A DNA stretch of 64,000 nt from Apostichopus japonicus (taxonomy: Eukaryota > Echinodermata > Holothuroidea > Aspidochirotida > Stichopodidae). Under the pieces are notes generated by a model. That model was given only the letters and a program-made list of their open reading frames with translations. It was not told the origin of the DNA and did not search any database. Location of the stretch: assembly GCF_037975245.1 (NCBI RefSeq), contig NC_092563.1, positions 15,393,094-15,457,093 of the forward strand. The letters are read 5' to 3'. The stretch's first letter is position 1; each line of letters opens with the position of its first letter. The translations under genes were made by a program, and so were the position numbers. Shown in pieces: positions 33,989-47,898 of the stretch.

Positions 33989-36900
33989 GTAAGTGTTAAA
34001 GTAAAAGCAGATATGACCAGGAGTTGGTGAGAACTTGCTTTTATATATTTAGTGCTAGATTTCGCTGTGAAAAGTATGAGTAAACTCTAAACCCTAACTA
34101 TGCAATACATATTGTACTAGCCTATGTAGGCTAAGGTAGGTTAGGAAGGAGGTTAGGAAGTTGTACACAAATAAGTTAGCCTACGGTAGGTTAGCTAGCT
34201 GAAGAGAAACTTGTTTGCAGTTCGCGAACATTAGACCCAACAGTGTTCCCCCCCCCTTCCATCCAATCCTCCCCCTCTTGGAGAGTTCTGTATCTGTTTA
34301 GCCACCAAAATGTGTACCAAAAATTTAATAAGTTGTAAAATAAGATTAGAAATGAGTGCTGCATAAGATTGTCGATGGCCCTGTAGTCTAACTCATAATT
34401 ACATGCTATGGTGGGCCAGATGTAAGTAATATCTAGCCTAGCCGTGAATGCTGAGCTTTAGGAGTTGCTTGATTGTCTTACAGGTTTAGACAAATTTTGA
34501 TAGCATCCCAAGGCCTGCTTTCATGTGATCTGTTTTGTTAGAACCAAAAAAAAAACATAGGTTTTACCCTGTGAATATGATAAGTGAATAGCCCTCTCAC
34601 ATAGTCGAGGTAGTTTTTTTTGGCAAACTTGCAGGTTAAAGCCTGATGTGAAGAAAACATAAAGGAGCACTTCAGCTCACTAATCTAGGCTTAGTCTTGA
34701 TTAACTGCTCAAAACTGTTGGTCAACCTGAAATTTGTCATGTGAAACAAACAGATACACATGACATGATTCATCACATGGGGTTATGGTGTACATCAAAC
34801 ACCAGCCAGATTCGACATGTTTTCCAGGATGATAAAGTCACAGTTTACACCCCTCAGTACAGCTGTGTTTGTCTAGTACACAAGATTTTAATCATCTGCT
34901 TTGCGATTTTTCTGTGTCAGTATTGTGAGACAAATTTGCTGTTTGGGCAACCTTAGAACTAATCCAGTTTGCCCAGGGGACAACTAGGAAAGTACCTTGT
35001 ATCCTTCACTTTGTGTAATTCTTAATAACACCATCCTTTTTTAGTGTTCCTTTCTACTGAATGACTGTGCACATTGAACTCTACCAGAGATATAAATGGA
35101 ACATATATGGCATATAGTGGCATTTAGGACTTAGATCCATTGAAGATGTGGAGGGGACAGCAGTGGTAAATAGAGGTCTTTGATTTCCCTAGTGTAAAAT
35201 GTTGCATTTTGGTATTGTAGTCTGATGATTCAGAATGACAAATGAACCTTTTTAGGGAAAGACCCTTTTTTTTTTAAAATGGTTGCATCAGGAATTGATT
35301 TGGGGCATTAAAAAATAAAGATTTGCCACTGAAACAAAGTGGTATACTATGTTATATGGGACACAAAACTTTTGGAATGCTCATACAAATGATTTTAATA
35401 TTTACCTTCATACAGTACTTAGATCTCCTGAAATGAATGGATCCGTTTCAGCTATTAGCTTTCATCCTAGTGAATGTCATAAATTTTACGACCCAACGCA
35501 AGATGTTCTCACAAGTGCTAACTTAAACTAAATGTACTGGAGAATGAACATCATTGCGCCAAAGTAATTCGTCCAGTGGGGTCAAAAATACATGTGATAG
35601 CAAACGCTTTCTACTTGTCCCCTTCCATTCACTCCTGTGTTAAGTCTGAAAAGTCTTACAGTCTCTGCTTTAATGTAGCATCGCTATATATACATCATGT
35701 ACCAGGCCTATCTAGACTGCTAACTGTCCTGATACATGTGCACAAGATGGGCGAATGAATGCACAAACATTAATATTAGTTTACAGCATACTGATATACA
35801 CAGTTTTGACACTGTTGTTACAGTACTGTACTCTTTGCATGTATCCAAACTGCAGTAGTTATGATCTTTGTAACCTCAGTTGATTAAAATCAAGGTATAG
35901 AAGTAGTGGGCCTGTATGGCCCCTTGGTGAGTTCAGGGTTGGTGATGCTATGGTAGCCATATCATAGGTTGAGAGTACATGTTGGTTGACAACACCTCTA
36001 CGATCTTTGTGGCTTACAAGTTTCCATAAATTTTCCATAATTTGCTTTAGAAGCATTTTCCCAAACTTATTCATGAAAAGCAACAATTCTCTTCTTAAGT
36101 CTGAACATTTCAACAACATTTTATCCATGCTTTTATGCATGACTATTCCGGAACATGAAAGTATCTGTTTCCATCTAGTCATGTTCACCAAACCTGCCGT
36201 ATGTTGAAAAGCAATTTTCAAAAATTTCAAACTTTGTGGCATTCGGTAAAATGCATTTCTAGTATATTCTAAACATTCTAAAGCATTCTAAACATGGACA
36301 AGATTATCTAGTTAAAACTAATGACATAATCGTTGCAAATTTTGCTATGAGAGTCCTAAGTATCGAACAGCATCGAAAATTTTAAGTTCTGCAAAGAATA
36401 GCTAGTTCTACTGTAAAATACCTTAGATATGGAACTGAACATAACAGGTTACTGTTAGTACTACTGTACATAGTGTTCGTGTTTGGCAATTTTGTAATGG
36501 TTGACTGATACTGCCACACAATTCATGATTGTGCATCATATCCACAGTTGGTTTTTATCAATGGGCCTGATCAGAGGTCATTGTGATGTCACTAAACCCA
36601 GCATGTATGATTTAGTGATACCAGATTTTTCAATTGTATCAGTGGTTCACACACTTAAATAGGGCTTGTAGATTACATCAACAGATATCTTTGTTATTCA
36701 TCTCAATCCTATGTAAATGAAAGAACTTGTCTGTGTGTTTATACTGATTAAGTAAGGTTTGCTCAGACCAGGCTTTGAGTATATCTCATGATGGAAAGGC
36801 CTTTAACTTTCTAGTTGTTTTTGCCCTGTTATCAAATTTCTTCCTACGAATCAGTATATATATGGCTAAACTATTGTTGCATTCTTGGTGTTACACATGT

Positions 36901-37590
36901 ATACTATCTCCAACAAGCTGTGTACCAATCTCTTGGTTCTGAAACATGGTTCCCTAAACTTGTACAGTGTACAGTTACTACAGCACATGTAGTGCTTAGC
37001 ATTACATTGAAGCTACTTCAGTGCAAATTTACAGAACAAAATGGTTAGCCTTTAGCTCCCTTGAAACTTTTCTAAGCTGCTGTTACAGTGAATAGTTGAA
37101 TACACACTTTGTATTAATGCTTTGTGATTTTCGAAATGTTAACGGTCATGCATAGAGGACGGATACGTAGGACAGTCATAAGAAGTTAGTAATCTCTTTT
37201 AAGTGATCATAATTATTCCCGTTGAAGCATCACCGTGGCATGCCATTATGTTAGAGTCGGTAAGAAAGTGTGTGTGTCGAGTGGGGTCTAAGAGGGTTAA
37301 ATGTCCACACAATGACAGAAGTATTACAAACAAAAAACTCTGCTGCAAATACTGGATAGTTCATGGAACCAGTTCAAACTGACAAAAGTACAACCAGATG
37401 ACAGAGTTAAAGGAGCAGTAAGGGATAAGAATGAGGACCAGACCTGTAGCGAGGCCGGGCAGATGGGGGCCTTATCTTGCTCACCATACCTGCAGACTAA
37501 TGTGTCCCCGCCCCCTCCCCATCTGTGTCACCATCACATACAAAAACCCTTCACAAGTTAAAAGACACAGGTACTGTATTGTGCCCCTTC

Positions 37591-37678
37591 TTAAACTTGT
37601 TGGCAATCCTCCTTAAATTGTTGGCGACACTCCATAAATTGTTGGTGCCCCCTCCCTTAAATTGTTGGTGCCCTTCCA
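37591..37678. repeat. 22-bp tandem repeat, four units
   Basis: Units start at 37591, 37613, 37635 and 37657, each close to ttaaattgttggtgcccctcc. The first unit is the most diverged and the last two nearly identical. Confidence 0.9.
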
Positions 37679-38650
37679 AATTTATGGCTATGTGGCCTGA
37701 TCAGAACAATCATATTAATGATAAAACAAATTATTTCTTGAAATCATTTAGAAAGATGAAAGTAGTAACAATAGCATGATCTTACCAGTTCAAGTAGTAT
37801 CGGTAGTACTGCAGATATACAGGTAACCCTGTCGCATATGTTAATTTATGTGCTTTTAGTCTGTCCTCCATATTTTTATATTAGGTTTTATGGTTCAATG
37901 GTCATTCCATTCTGTCCTCAAATTGACCAACAACCTTCCCATACCATGATCAATTTCTTTTAAAAAAAAAAAAAAAAAAGGAAAAAAAAACAAAACACAT
38001 CAGCTAGATTCAATTGCAATACCTCATACAGGCTTGAAGAGTTGGAAACACAGAGTATTTTATTAACTGTCCTTTTATACAGTAATCCAAAACCATTGGT
38101 AGTTATAAACAATTGCTGACCAATTAATACTAGACATCTTATGATTGAGGCCAATTAAACTTCTTTCGTATAAACAGCTAGCTCATTTATTGGAGGCTAT
38201 TGGTTTGTACAAGATTAACTGTCATATATGACTTAAGGAGACTTATCAGAGTATGTACATAGTTATATATGGTGTATATTGTGTAAATGGTGTATATGGT
38301 GGTATATGGTGGTTTTAAATCTTGTTTTGAAGAGTAAACTTACATTCTTTTAATGGGTCTATTTCTACAATTTTAACAAACAGATGCCAGGTTAGGAAGT
38401 TTATGCCATAAAGTGATTATATAAGTGCATTATATACTTGTAGTCCCTCTCCTACATTATAACTATTTACACTTTGAACAGTACTTCCTTGTTCATTAAC
38501 CTTTACGGAAAGTTCACATTTATTGTTTGGGTTGAACTGCATTTGACTGTATGTAAAGGGGAAGAGTCAATTAACAAAAACATGTCGCTTTTGGCGGCCA
38601 GACAATGATCAGTTAACTGTTATGTTGACTTGAATATTGAACATTCTGAA

Positions 38651-38908
38651 TTAACCACGCATCCCAAAACTTGAGGTATGGCAAGATAAGCTGGCCGAAC
38701 ACTGCCTGTCCCACTTGAAGAAGGCTGAGAAAGACACAGATGTTGCGACCCAGTTTTCGATAGTAGTCCCGAGATCTGCAGTTGCATGAAATGACCGACT
38801 CACACAACCTGGCCCACTGTAATGCACACTGCATATAACTCCTCCGTTATCTACAATGGCTTTGAGGGTGCATGGCAGTAAAATGCCTGACATTGAAGTC
38901 AAGTACAT
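38651..38908 (-). pseudogene. Possible decayed DDE-transposase fragment (Harbinger/PIF-like?)
   Basis: On the minus strand an ~85-codon frame contains LKAIVDNGGVICSVHYSGPG, which resembles the '…VDxxGxxxxVxxxxPG…' block around the second catalytic region of Harbinger-type nucleases. Beyond it the reading shifts: an overlapping frame (38613-38834) continues with a different sequence, suggesting a frameshifted relic. No flanking inverted repeats or partner DNA-binding gene are seen. The resemblance is from memory of the family pattern and could be fortuitous. Confidence 0.3.
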
Positions 38909-41900
38909 GAGTGACTTTCCAGCATACCGATGACCTTTGAACTCTTTGCCATTAAAAGTCAGGTAGTTACTAATAACCCCTGCAACAATTTAAACAAGAG
39001 TGTCCTTACTGTCCTACTGTATATGACTGTGACACTCATTTGCTTGTATGGTAAAGTTTGCAGTTAAATAAGTAACCTAAGAAGGTGTAAATGTGGTTTT
39101 ATTGCGTACTCCTTGACGGGACATGTGGCAGACCATATGCTGTTAGTTTCTTTATTTAAAATGGTTTTGTGTCTAACATTCCCAGATCTGGTCTAAACAC
39201 TGCCATGGGCCATCGACAATGCCTGTTAATATGATTTGATGTGCTACATGTACCGATGGCATCCTGGAATTAGTAGGAGAACCATTCATATTATCCCACA
39301 TTACAAGAGCATTAGTTGGCCTCAGATATAAACAGTAGAAACTAGATTTGATTACCTTCAATTTGGAAAGTTACATGAGTACATTCAGAAACTTGAAGCA
39401 AAATATTGAGTCCTTATCAAACTTTTCTTCTTTGAATCTGTGTGATGTTGGCATCACTTGAAATTGAAGTAAGATAACATTTGGCCTTTTGTTGTCAAAC
39501 TTTCCTGAGAACTTTTTCAGTTTTATATAGTTTTTATAGTTATTCCCTTTATATTGCATGTATTATGGTATGGTAACATGACCAACATTTTTGGCTCTCT
39601 GTGGGGGCCAAATCACAGACACAAATGTCCAGATGGGTGCACTCTGGTTCCTGTGGCCTATTTCTACTTTTGGCTGGAAATTGCTGTGAATGGTGGTTAA
39701 TATTTTTCTTTCGTTTTGTGCACCCAGTGGTGATGTCGGTCTACCCTCTTTCATCGTCGTGAGCAATGTATTAAAGTCGGAATAATTCTTGAAAAGATAC
39801 CTTCTATTGCGACAATTATTGTCAATGCAACCATTTAGCGTTTGCACTAAATCATTTTCCTTGTCATTTTCGAGCTTTCCTACCTACCCGCCTTCCCCAT
39901 CTTAGAATCATCATAGGTTCACTGTTCCTCTCTCTGGAGCCCTATGGGGGAGTCCGTCTGTCTCTCACCACCCGTTTAGTGTGTTTGGCCTTTGACAGAC
40001 GGGGTCTGCAAATCAGAGACAAAGCACGATTTCCTACTGCAGCTTTTGTGTTAGTTTATAGACACCGATAGTCCGACACCCTACTTCTGACCATAAATCA
40101 CTGGTGGGTAGATTTTTCAGTTAAAATTGTTCTAATCCTTGTAAACTGTGTGGACACAGTTTGACTTTTGACCAGGTGTGAACACTTTGACTGCTGCTGA
40201 TACATATAAGGGTACAGTAATAGAACTTTTGTTCCTTTGGTATGTACAGAAGAAATCTCGGTAGTTGGGGAAGGGATAAGGATATGGTGGGGGAGGGAGG
40301 GGGGAGGGTCATTTGGGGTGCAGTACCAGAACATAAATTACCAGTTCTAAGGACCGTTAGATTGGATTGTGTATGTATAGGAGACTGATTAGTATCATCA
40401 TTCGCTAATTATATCCACGCCAGTATTATTTTGGGGGTTTATCTGAGAAACACAGTATCTTATCTAAATTATCATGGATGTTGATAGATTACCTACAAGA
40501 ACCGATCTGAAATGTGCTCGGATGGGGTCGGATTCAAACTCTCTCGTAAACGTTATTTCATTATTTTGATGAAGTTTAAAACCAGTCGTGATTGACAACT
40601 CCTGTCTTCTCTTCCTTTCAAATGAGATATTGCTGTCGCCATGTCCAATATGAAATTCTTCAAATCTGTGCACAGGAAATCCCTCACCATATAGAGTATA
40701 TACAGTAGATGCTGACAAAGCTGATCAAAGACGATTACCCCAGAGAATGGCAATGATTAAACGTTGCCGCCAGTGTCTCAACCCTTCATGCTTGCTCTAA
40801 CGCTGTAGACAAGTTGGTTTTTAGATTGATCATGATTAGCCCAAAAGAGAAGCTTGCTAACATTGATAGCAAACACTAGCTAAATGATTCAAAATTACTT
40901 TTATGGAGAATGATTCTGACCTCCCCCCCCCCCCCCGATCTTGCAAATTATTCCTTTTTAATGAGGAGCATGTAATTTTTACAAAAAAAAGGTGATTGGG
41001 AGGGGGGAAATGTTTCAGAGTGTCTGTCATCAAATCAATTAGTGCCTGTTTATATTTTGAACTTAATTCAGTGACCATTATTGACTTTTTTAGCATATAT
41101 CACGGGAATACTTGTAAGTGATGATTTTAAAGAGATTCACCAATGAATATGAGATCAGCACTCGCAGGATTGCCACTCATTGAACCAATAATCTGAGCTC
41201 AGGAGTTCAACATAGGTCGGAGCACTGATTAACTCACCACATAGTTACATGCAATACGTCTTTCAGAAGTCGTAACGTACAGTAGAACCCGTAACATCCT
41301 CTTTGAAGCCACTTCTAATCGTGTGTGTGATATATATATGTTAAACAATGACCTGGATTGTGATTACTGATTTAAATCTAGGTTTATTTTCAGGGCGTGT
41401 GCTCATACCTACCTATGTACAGTACGTGGAAATTTCCCTGTATTTGGATGTATCCCTTTTGCAGAGTATCATTGGTAGTGTGTTGTAATAGACACCATCC
41501 ACCTTATTTATTATTTCTCTTGCCTTTATAGATCCATACATGTATAATGGAATATTCCTCAGTTAAAACCGTACACATTTAAAGCTTGTAAACTATACCC
41601 TGCATATGTTTGCTTTGCCACATTGATTTGAATAAGAAAGTTAAAGTGCAATGACTTGAGTTGTTAACTTTTGGTGATTACAACATGTACTCGCATATAT
41701 AACACATGTTTCTACCATGGGTATCTATGTCTCTCTCACATCCTTTACCAATTGTTGGACAAGCACATCATGTTGCAGACAAAAGATTAGGCCTGCCTCT
41801 TTTGACTGTGAAGTATTCATGTTACCAGGTACACTACAGAAGTTTTTACAATCTGTTTTCTCTACAAACAAGCCGACTCCATTCGATGCTTTCTTCGCTC

Positions 41901-43829
41901 GCCTCTATACAAAATGTGAAATTGATCAAACTGGCATGTTCCGTATTCAGTGGTATTCAGGTTACGATAAAGAGCAATATGTTTTTGTAATATCTCAAAG
42001 AGTTAAACTAAAGTTGATACCTTTAGCTCATGTAGCGGGCTAACTCACCTGTAAACATTGGAGAAGTATGTAGGCCAATTCGTGATATATTTCCCAGAAC
42101 GTGCATGGATGTGCAAAAAACAAGGGTGTACTGTACTGTAGAGGTAAGAAGTACTTTTGCCTTGTTTACACTGCAGACATAATTTGACAGGGAAGTAAAT
42201 TTGTGGCCCAGAAATGATGTGAGGCGATGAAAGATGGAAAATGTGCCAAAATATACAGACTTTGAAGAGAGAGAGGAAATCAGGTGATCGATGATTTCGA
42301 GAAGTACACTGGGAGGAGTCTGGATTATATTTAAACCCTAAAATATATTGACCGAACGTACCTGGAGAAATGTGTGTGAGGGAGTAAAATATAAAGTGGT
42401 GAACATTTTTCCATAACAGGAAAAAAGTAAAATTGTAACTTTTGAGTGAAGGAGATTTCATATTAAATGGAATTTGGGCATATTGGCATAAGATGTTAAA
42501 CATGAAAATATGTGGGAATATATACAACTTTTTGAAATCCATTGGGCTCCTATAACTTAATAAAGCTGGTATATTTAGAAAGTGAGGTAGATTATTGGAC
42601 TAATTTCACATTCCTGGGCTGTATCCAAGCAGCTCATTGGGTTTGTTCAACAGTTTTAGCAAATCTAGGTAGTGTTAAATTAGATTGAAATCGACCAATC
42701 GATACTTAATGGACGAGATAGGAATTTGATTAGATTTTCAACATTTCGTCACTCAGACACTTTTTTGTAACATTATAAAACCACATCCGAAGGGCAAATT
42801 GAAAAACGTTCAGATTTTTTTTCATTTTCAGTTCGGTGTTTAAAGAGGAAGTTGAGTCCATATACTTGAATTACATTGAAAACTATTTCACATGTGAGAA
42901 TTTATTGTAGAATCACAGTGCAAGAAACTGATCTAATATCATCTCAAAACACTGTATACAAAAGGATCTAGTCAATGGGGGTAGTCAAATGGGGGTAAGC
43001 AAATCATTTTTATTCAATTCTCAGATTTGAAGAGTTTCAAATTGGGGTTTATTTTTTATAGTTGTGCTAATGTTTTATAAAATATGGAAGTTATATAGTT
43101 GTATGTTTATAAACCTTCTCATTATATACATATTAAGAATGTTATTTTTAATTCTCCATGAGACAGTTTTAGGGTCTTGGGCAATGTTGAATTACTGCAA
43201 ATATGCTCCTCAACCCCTCCCCCACCCCATCCCCCACATATAAAAAAAACCTCACAAATTATAAAAAGAAGAAAGAAATAATTTTCAACTTCATACTGTA
43301 GGTATGTTTGTTCATAATTGCATACGTTTGAGAACTGGGAGGTACGATAGTACATCCAGGAATTGCTTTGGATCAAAATTCAAAGTTACCCTTCAAAATT
43401 TCACCTCCATGCTCCTCCCCTCTCTTTCCATGGTCTCACCCTTCCTTCCTAAAATGGTCAGTTGTACATACTGCAGTAAATACTGATTCACCGATCAACA
43501 ACATGATAAAAACCGTGCATTTATTGTCAGATGGATAAAGTAAAATGCATCTGGCAGTACGCTGGTGATCTCTGTTCACGACTAGTCGATTAAAAGCTCT
43601 CGGGAAATTAGAATGTATCCTACTCCTGTCTGACTGTTCAGACACATGTATCAACTGTGATTATGTACCTGACATTGACAAGGCCCCTGTAGCCATCCTA
43701 TTCCCTATTTCAAAGAAACAAGTCCACAAACTTCACAAAAGTATTTAAGCAAAACTTGTTCTTCTTTCGATGGCAAAACATAAAATTTACATTCATGAAG
43801 CAATCAATAGAAAGTGCTCTCTGCATACA

Positions 43830-44010
43830 CCGGCCGGCCGGCACAACCGTGGATCAGCTGTTATAATGGAAGCTGCGTCAATTTAAACATGGATGGAAGG
43901 GTCAGTGGTGCCAGTCGTATCCCGAGGACGTCTTTTAAGAGCAGATTGAAAGTCGAGTCTTTATCGAGGCCGTCCACGCCGCGAGGCTAATTCATCCGTA
44001 GACTGGCCAT
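43830..44010. other. CpG-rich islet inside the CpG-poor gene body
   Basis: About 180 bp with dense CpG (ccggccggccgg at its start, then cgtatcccgaggacg and cgaggccgtccacgccgcgag). A plus-strand frame from an ATG at 43889 is open for 33 codons, Ser/Arg/Pro-rich, to a TAA at 43988-43990. No convincing donor or acceptor flanks it. It may be an exon, an alternative promoter or a young unmethylated insertion. Confidence 0.35.
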
Positions 44011-47000
44011 TGATGTTACGATTTTCTTTTTTGCCTGGAGCCAAAGCCTGTCTGAGACGGTTTTCTTTTGCATCTGGTCACGTATCAGTGATGTTATCAC
44101 AGACAGGCTAGGGGGATGATAATGCTTTTGAAATCAGGCAATTTACATCCTCGACGTAGGCTACTGTCCGGCAGTGCACTATTTTTAGTTTGTTGACTTT
44201 ACTTGAACCATGAATTCTACAGTGTACAGTTTACACTGTACAGAATCAACTGTTCAATGTTGGAAGGAAGATAGTAATAAGTGGTACCTGTAGTGTAACA
44301 TATTAGTATAGAATTGCATTGGAAAATGCTTAGAAAATGGTGTCGTATTTGCATATATGCAAATTATGCATCACAACTACAGGTATACATGTTGGTAGAC
44401 TACAGTTCAGGGAAATTTCAGAAAAGCTACTATTTTATGCTTTTAGTAGCATTTCTTAGACAGGAAAGTTTATATGACATTCCCTCCATCTGTATCTGGT
44501 GCCACATTTTATCATACATATCTCTATTCACTCAGGATGACTGCATTCTATTTATCTTCTATGAACTGTTAAAGCTGGATTCAATTTCTGAAAATGTGGA
44601 GTAACAGATAGGATAATTTTCTAAGCTTTGATATAAAAGAAAATAATTTTAATCTTGTTTTGTGATATTGCTGTGACCTATGGCCAAAATTCCCTTCTTT
44701 TTGGACTAAAACCAATTTTGTATAATTTCCAAATTTGTTTCAACCTCTCTGGTATTTTGATATCCCTGATTGTTAGTAGTGTGCTGTGAAACATTTTCCT
44801 ATTGGATGACAAAGAATAAAAAAAAATCAGTTAAATTTAACTTGACTGGTACACAGTTTTCAATGTCAACAGTATCGCTCCCCAAATTATGCTAGAAATT
44901 TCAATTATGGTCACTCTTGTTCAGACTCAAACAGAAACATTGTCCTTGGCTTGGTGCAAGCATCGTTTTCTCCTCAATGTTTGACAGTGATTTGGAGGAT
45001 GAAAACTTCACGGAGTGTACTTTCAACAACTTTTAGTGCTCAATTTTTAATATGTTCCCATTTTATAGGGGGCTGGCGAGGGGAAGGAAAGGGAGGGGAA
45101 GGTAAGAGAGGGAAATGTGAGGGATGGAAAGATGAGGGGAGGAAGGAGAAGGTGAGGGAGGGGAAGGTACTGTGGGGCTTGGGGGATGTACTGCAGTAAC
45201 TGGATAAACTTTAATGATGAATGTATACTGACCATGTGTGCAATATCTGAAAGATGTCAATTTTCATTTAGTACAAGCTACACATATTTCACCTCTGTTT
45301 ATTTGTACATACAAGTTACAATATACTTCATACATGTATACTGCACTAACTACTGGCTATCCTGTCAATGTAAAATCACAGCCTGCACAGCATGAAGTTT
45401 ATTGCACTTTTGTCGTTGTCACAAGTTGAGCGTATATTGATGAGTGGCTTCGGAAGCTGGTTTATAATAGTTTAGCTCCTGGTATGAATTGTGACAATGC
45501 CACACAGTCTTGTTTAGAGTTCTTTTAAGTTTTATTCGATAGACCGGCACGTTGAACCTTTTGACCTGGTTTTTGCTAATATTTACTTCATTGCTCGCTT
45601 TACCAAGAGATCGATGTAGTACCCTTTCACAGCTATTTTTTTGGCTCGACCCACTTTCTAAATTGAGATAATTTAAATAATAAATTGAAGAAATAGACAT
45701 GTAAAAAATGTGATTCCATGGCCTAAAGTGGCCCCTTGGGGGGGGGGGGTGTGAGGGAGAGACAAAAAGTACAGAAATGTATACACTTACAGTTTGAAAG
45801 GGAGATTGCATATTACTTAAAACCACACAAACAGAACAGTTAATATTAAATATTACTTTGGATGGAATGAGAAACCAGGCACTGGCTCGAAACTGGTGAC
45901 ATACAGTAATTATACATGTAACTGTTGTTTAACATGACACAGGTTTCAATTACATCAAACTGCATGGCCATGTTGAATTGTAATCAATGTAAACATGTAT
46001 CTATTCAGGCACCTCCGAACAAATACTATTTTGATGGCCGATGGACTAAGCGATCATTTTGTCGATATTTACATTTGTTGTTTATTTGTCGTCATGATAA
46101 AAAAAGACTTAATGGAAAGCCAGATAAATTGACAAAACCAGAATAGATGTAGCCTTGTAACACTGTCAGTGGTCGCATGCTTTGGTACAGTATTTAATTT
46201 GCTTTTTGACTTGTATTTTCATATTCTTTTGGATGAGAACTTTGAGACGGTTTAACATACATTTTCTGTGTAGATTAAGTGGTAGATTAAGTTGTACATC
46301 TATAATACCCAGTGATGTGTAAATTAACCTAGTAATGGTGCCAGTGATAGGTTTCGTAAATATTATGGACTTGATGAGACAATGCATATTTATACCACAA
46401 GTAACAATTCAACAGAAAACACAATTTTCATTTTTTTTTTTTTTTTAAAGTTTATCGCTTGGCATTAAATCAAGTTTTTGATCTACTGAAGAATTACTAG
46501 AGTCACCTTTTGGTGACACTATCCCCTCCATTTACATCAATTTCACAGTCCCAACATGACCAAAAGACAGACGGTTTAAATGAAGTAGGCCTGATAATGG
46601 TTAATTTTTAATATATCACCCCTCAAAAAGACCCTATGCGCAATGGTTGGCCTGGCGACCAGGATGCAAAAACTTGTACATTAATTTGATCATTAAATTG
46701 GAATGGGGACGACGATTGTTCAATAAAAAGAAGGTGTCCCTTTGAATAGCCCATTAATCTATCCCCATAACTGACAGCTTACATCTTTAAGCACTTGTAT
46801 AGTCTATAATTCTTGTCACTTCAATAGCGTACGTGAGTATAGTAACTGCGAGCCTGTCAAAATTCTGTATGCCTCGGTTTATGTCGTAAATCTGATCGCT
46901 TCATGCTCTGAAAATCAGCCTTTCCTCATGGGGTAGCTGTTTTTAATCCTCAGGGAATGTCCTGAACATTAATGTTTTAAACTTTATATTGAAAATGTAA

Positions 47001-47827
47001 GAGGAATTCTTGGGTAAGGCTGTAAATATTACTTTTTGTTTCGTAAATAAGTTATTCTGTACAGTCTCCACAGTTTATCTTGGTAATTCCTTTTCCTTCC
47101 ATTTTGTTTTACAAGGGAGCCACAACCAGATATCTCCCAACCATGTTCGAAGTTGGGACCATTCCTATGTTCATTTCCGTTATTCTGTTCTGAGTTTTAA
47201 CTATAAGCTTTTAACTATTCTGAGTTTTAACTAATGCAAAAGAGGGAAGCTAGCCGTGGGGCAGGCTGCTTGTATTTGTTTGACCTTTAGATATAATAGT
47301 TCAGCTGTATGCAACATTATTGCCATTGCTTATCTGGCAATGTTATCGCTCTCGCTCTGTGGCAGCTTTAAAGGGCAGCAGTGTTGGCCTCAATTTAAGC
47401 TTGCCGAAAATTGCTAAAACTTTTGAAAAGTATACCCTCTCAGAGGTTCTGGCTCTGTGAAAACATCCTCAGACATAAGAGGATGGTTAAGTAAAGACAA
47501 TTAAATGTCTGTATAGGAGGGTAACAGATCTAATGCAATGAGGATGACAGTAAAAATATTTGTATTTAGTTTGAACATGAGTGACCATTACATGAAATTT
47601 CTAGCATATTTGGGGAGTAATACTGGTGACCATCTGCTTCTTGACCAGCCAGAGACCTACGTTTTTGACATTGCCATACTTAAATACCTGTTACTGTACA
47701 TGTGGTACAGTGTACACGTATGTACACTACTTAGCAAAAATTATGTGAATCACTGGCCTCGATCTTCTGCTTTAATGATCAAAGAAGGGTCCAATTAATT
47801 GACAGTTGTGTGATAATTTCCCTGCAG

Positions 47828-47898
47828 ACGACGTCTCCTCGAACCGTTCATCTTTCGTTAGGAAAAGAAGGGAGAGGCTGAAGAAAGAACGTTACAGG
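47828..47898 (+). CDS. Candidate internal exon, low confidence
   Basis: It is preceded by a fair acceptor (gataatttccctgcag) and rich in CpG against a CpG-poor background. Only one frame is open: two bases, then 23 codons beginning DVSSNRSSF and ending in a very basic RKRRERLKKERYR. It would start needing one base and end in phase 0 at a weak donor (ACAGG|gtgggg). Its phase fits the candidate exon at 55575 but not directly exon 2, so another exon would be needed between. The basic run could be a cytoplasmic segment or a furin-type site; function unknown. Confidence 0.33.

Larger units (their letters stand above)
33989..47827. other. Long CpG-poor probable intron
   Basis: This follows the donor of exon 2 and contains no exon that is both splice-bounded and in phase. 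It includes a 22-bp tandem repeat, a possible transposase remnant on the minus strand, poly-G/C and poly-A tracts (for example 37963-37988, 40922-40936), a GGGA-rich tract at about 45065-45170, and a small CpG-rich islet (43830-44010). Several ORFs over 90 codons occur on both strands (for example 35859-36242 minus, 41717-42043 plus, 42045-42542 minus), without recognisable domains. Confidence 0.5.

Noticed and set aside
35859-36242. 127-codon minus-strand ORF
   Set aside because: No domain recognised, lies in the presumed intron of the plus-strand gene, no supporting signals.
39563-39847. 94-codon minus ORF with LINE-like flavour
   Set aside because: No reverse-transcriptase or endonuclease motif could be identified.
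41717-42043. 108-codon plus ORF containing GTLQKF, which recalls a plexin cytoplasmic exon
   Set aside because: The match is a six-residue string followed by mismatching spacing; no donor at the end and the phase does not fit the upstream gene.
42045-42542. Longest ORF in the window (165 codons, minus strand)
   Set aside because: Phe/Ser/Tyr/His-rich translation of AT-rich sequence, no recognisable domain, no splice or promoter context; plausible by chance in 64 kb.
45925-46146. Open frame after tattcag at about 46010 ending in a basic tail
   Set aside because: Acceptor-like start but no donor, and the phase is not compatible with flanking candidates.
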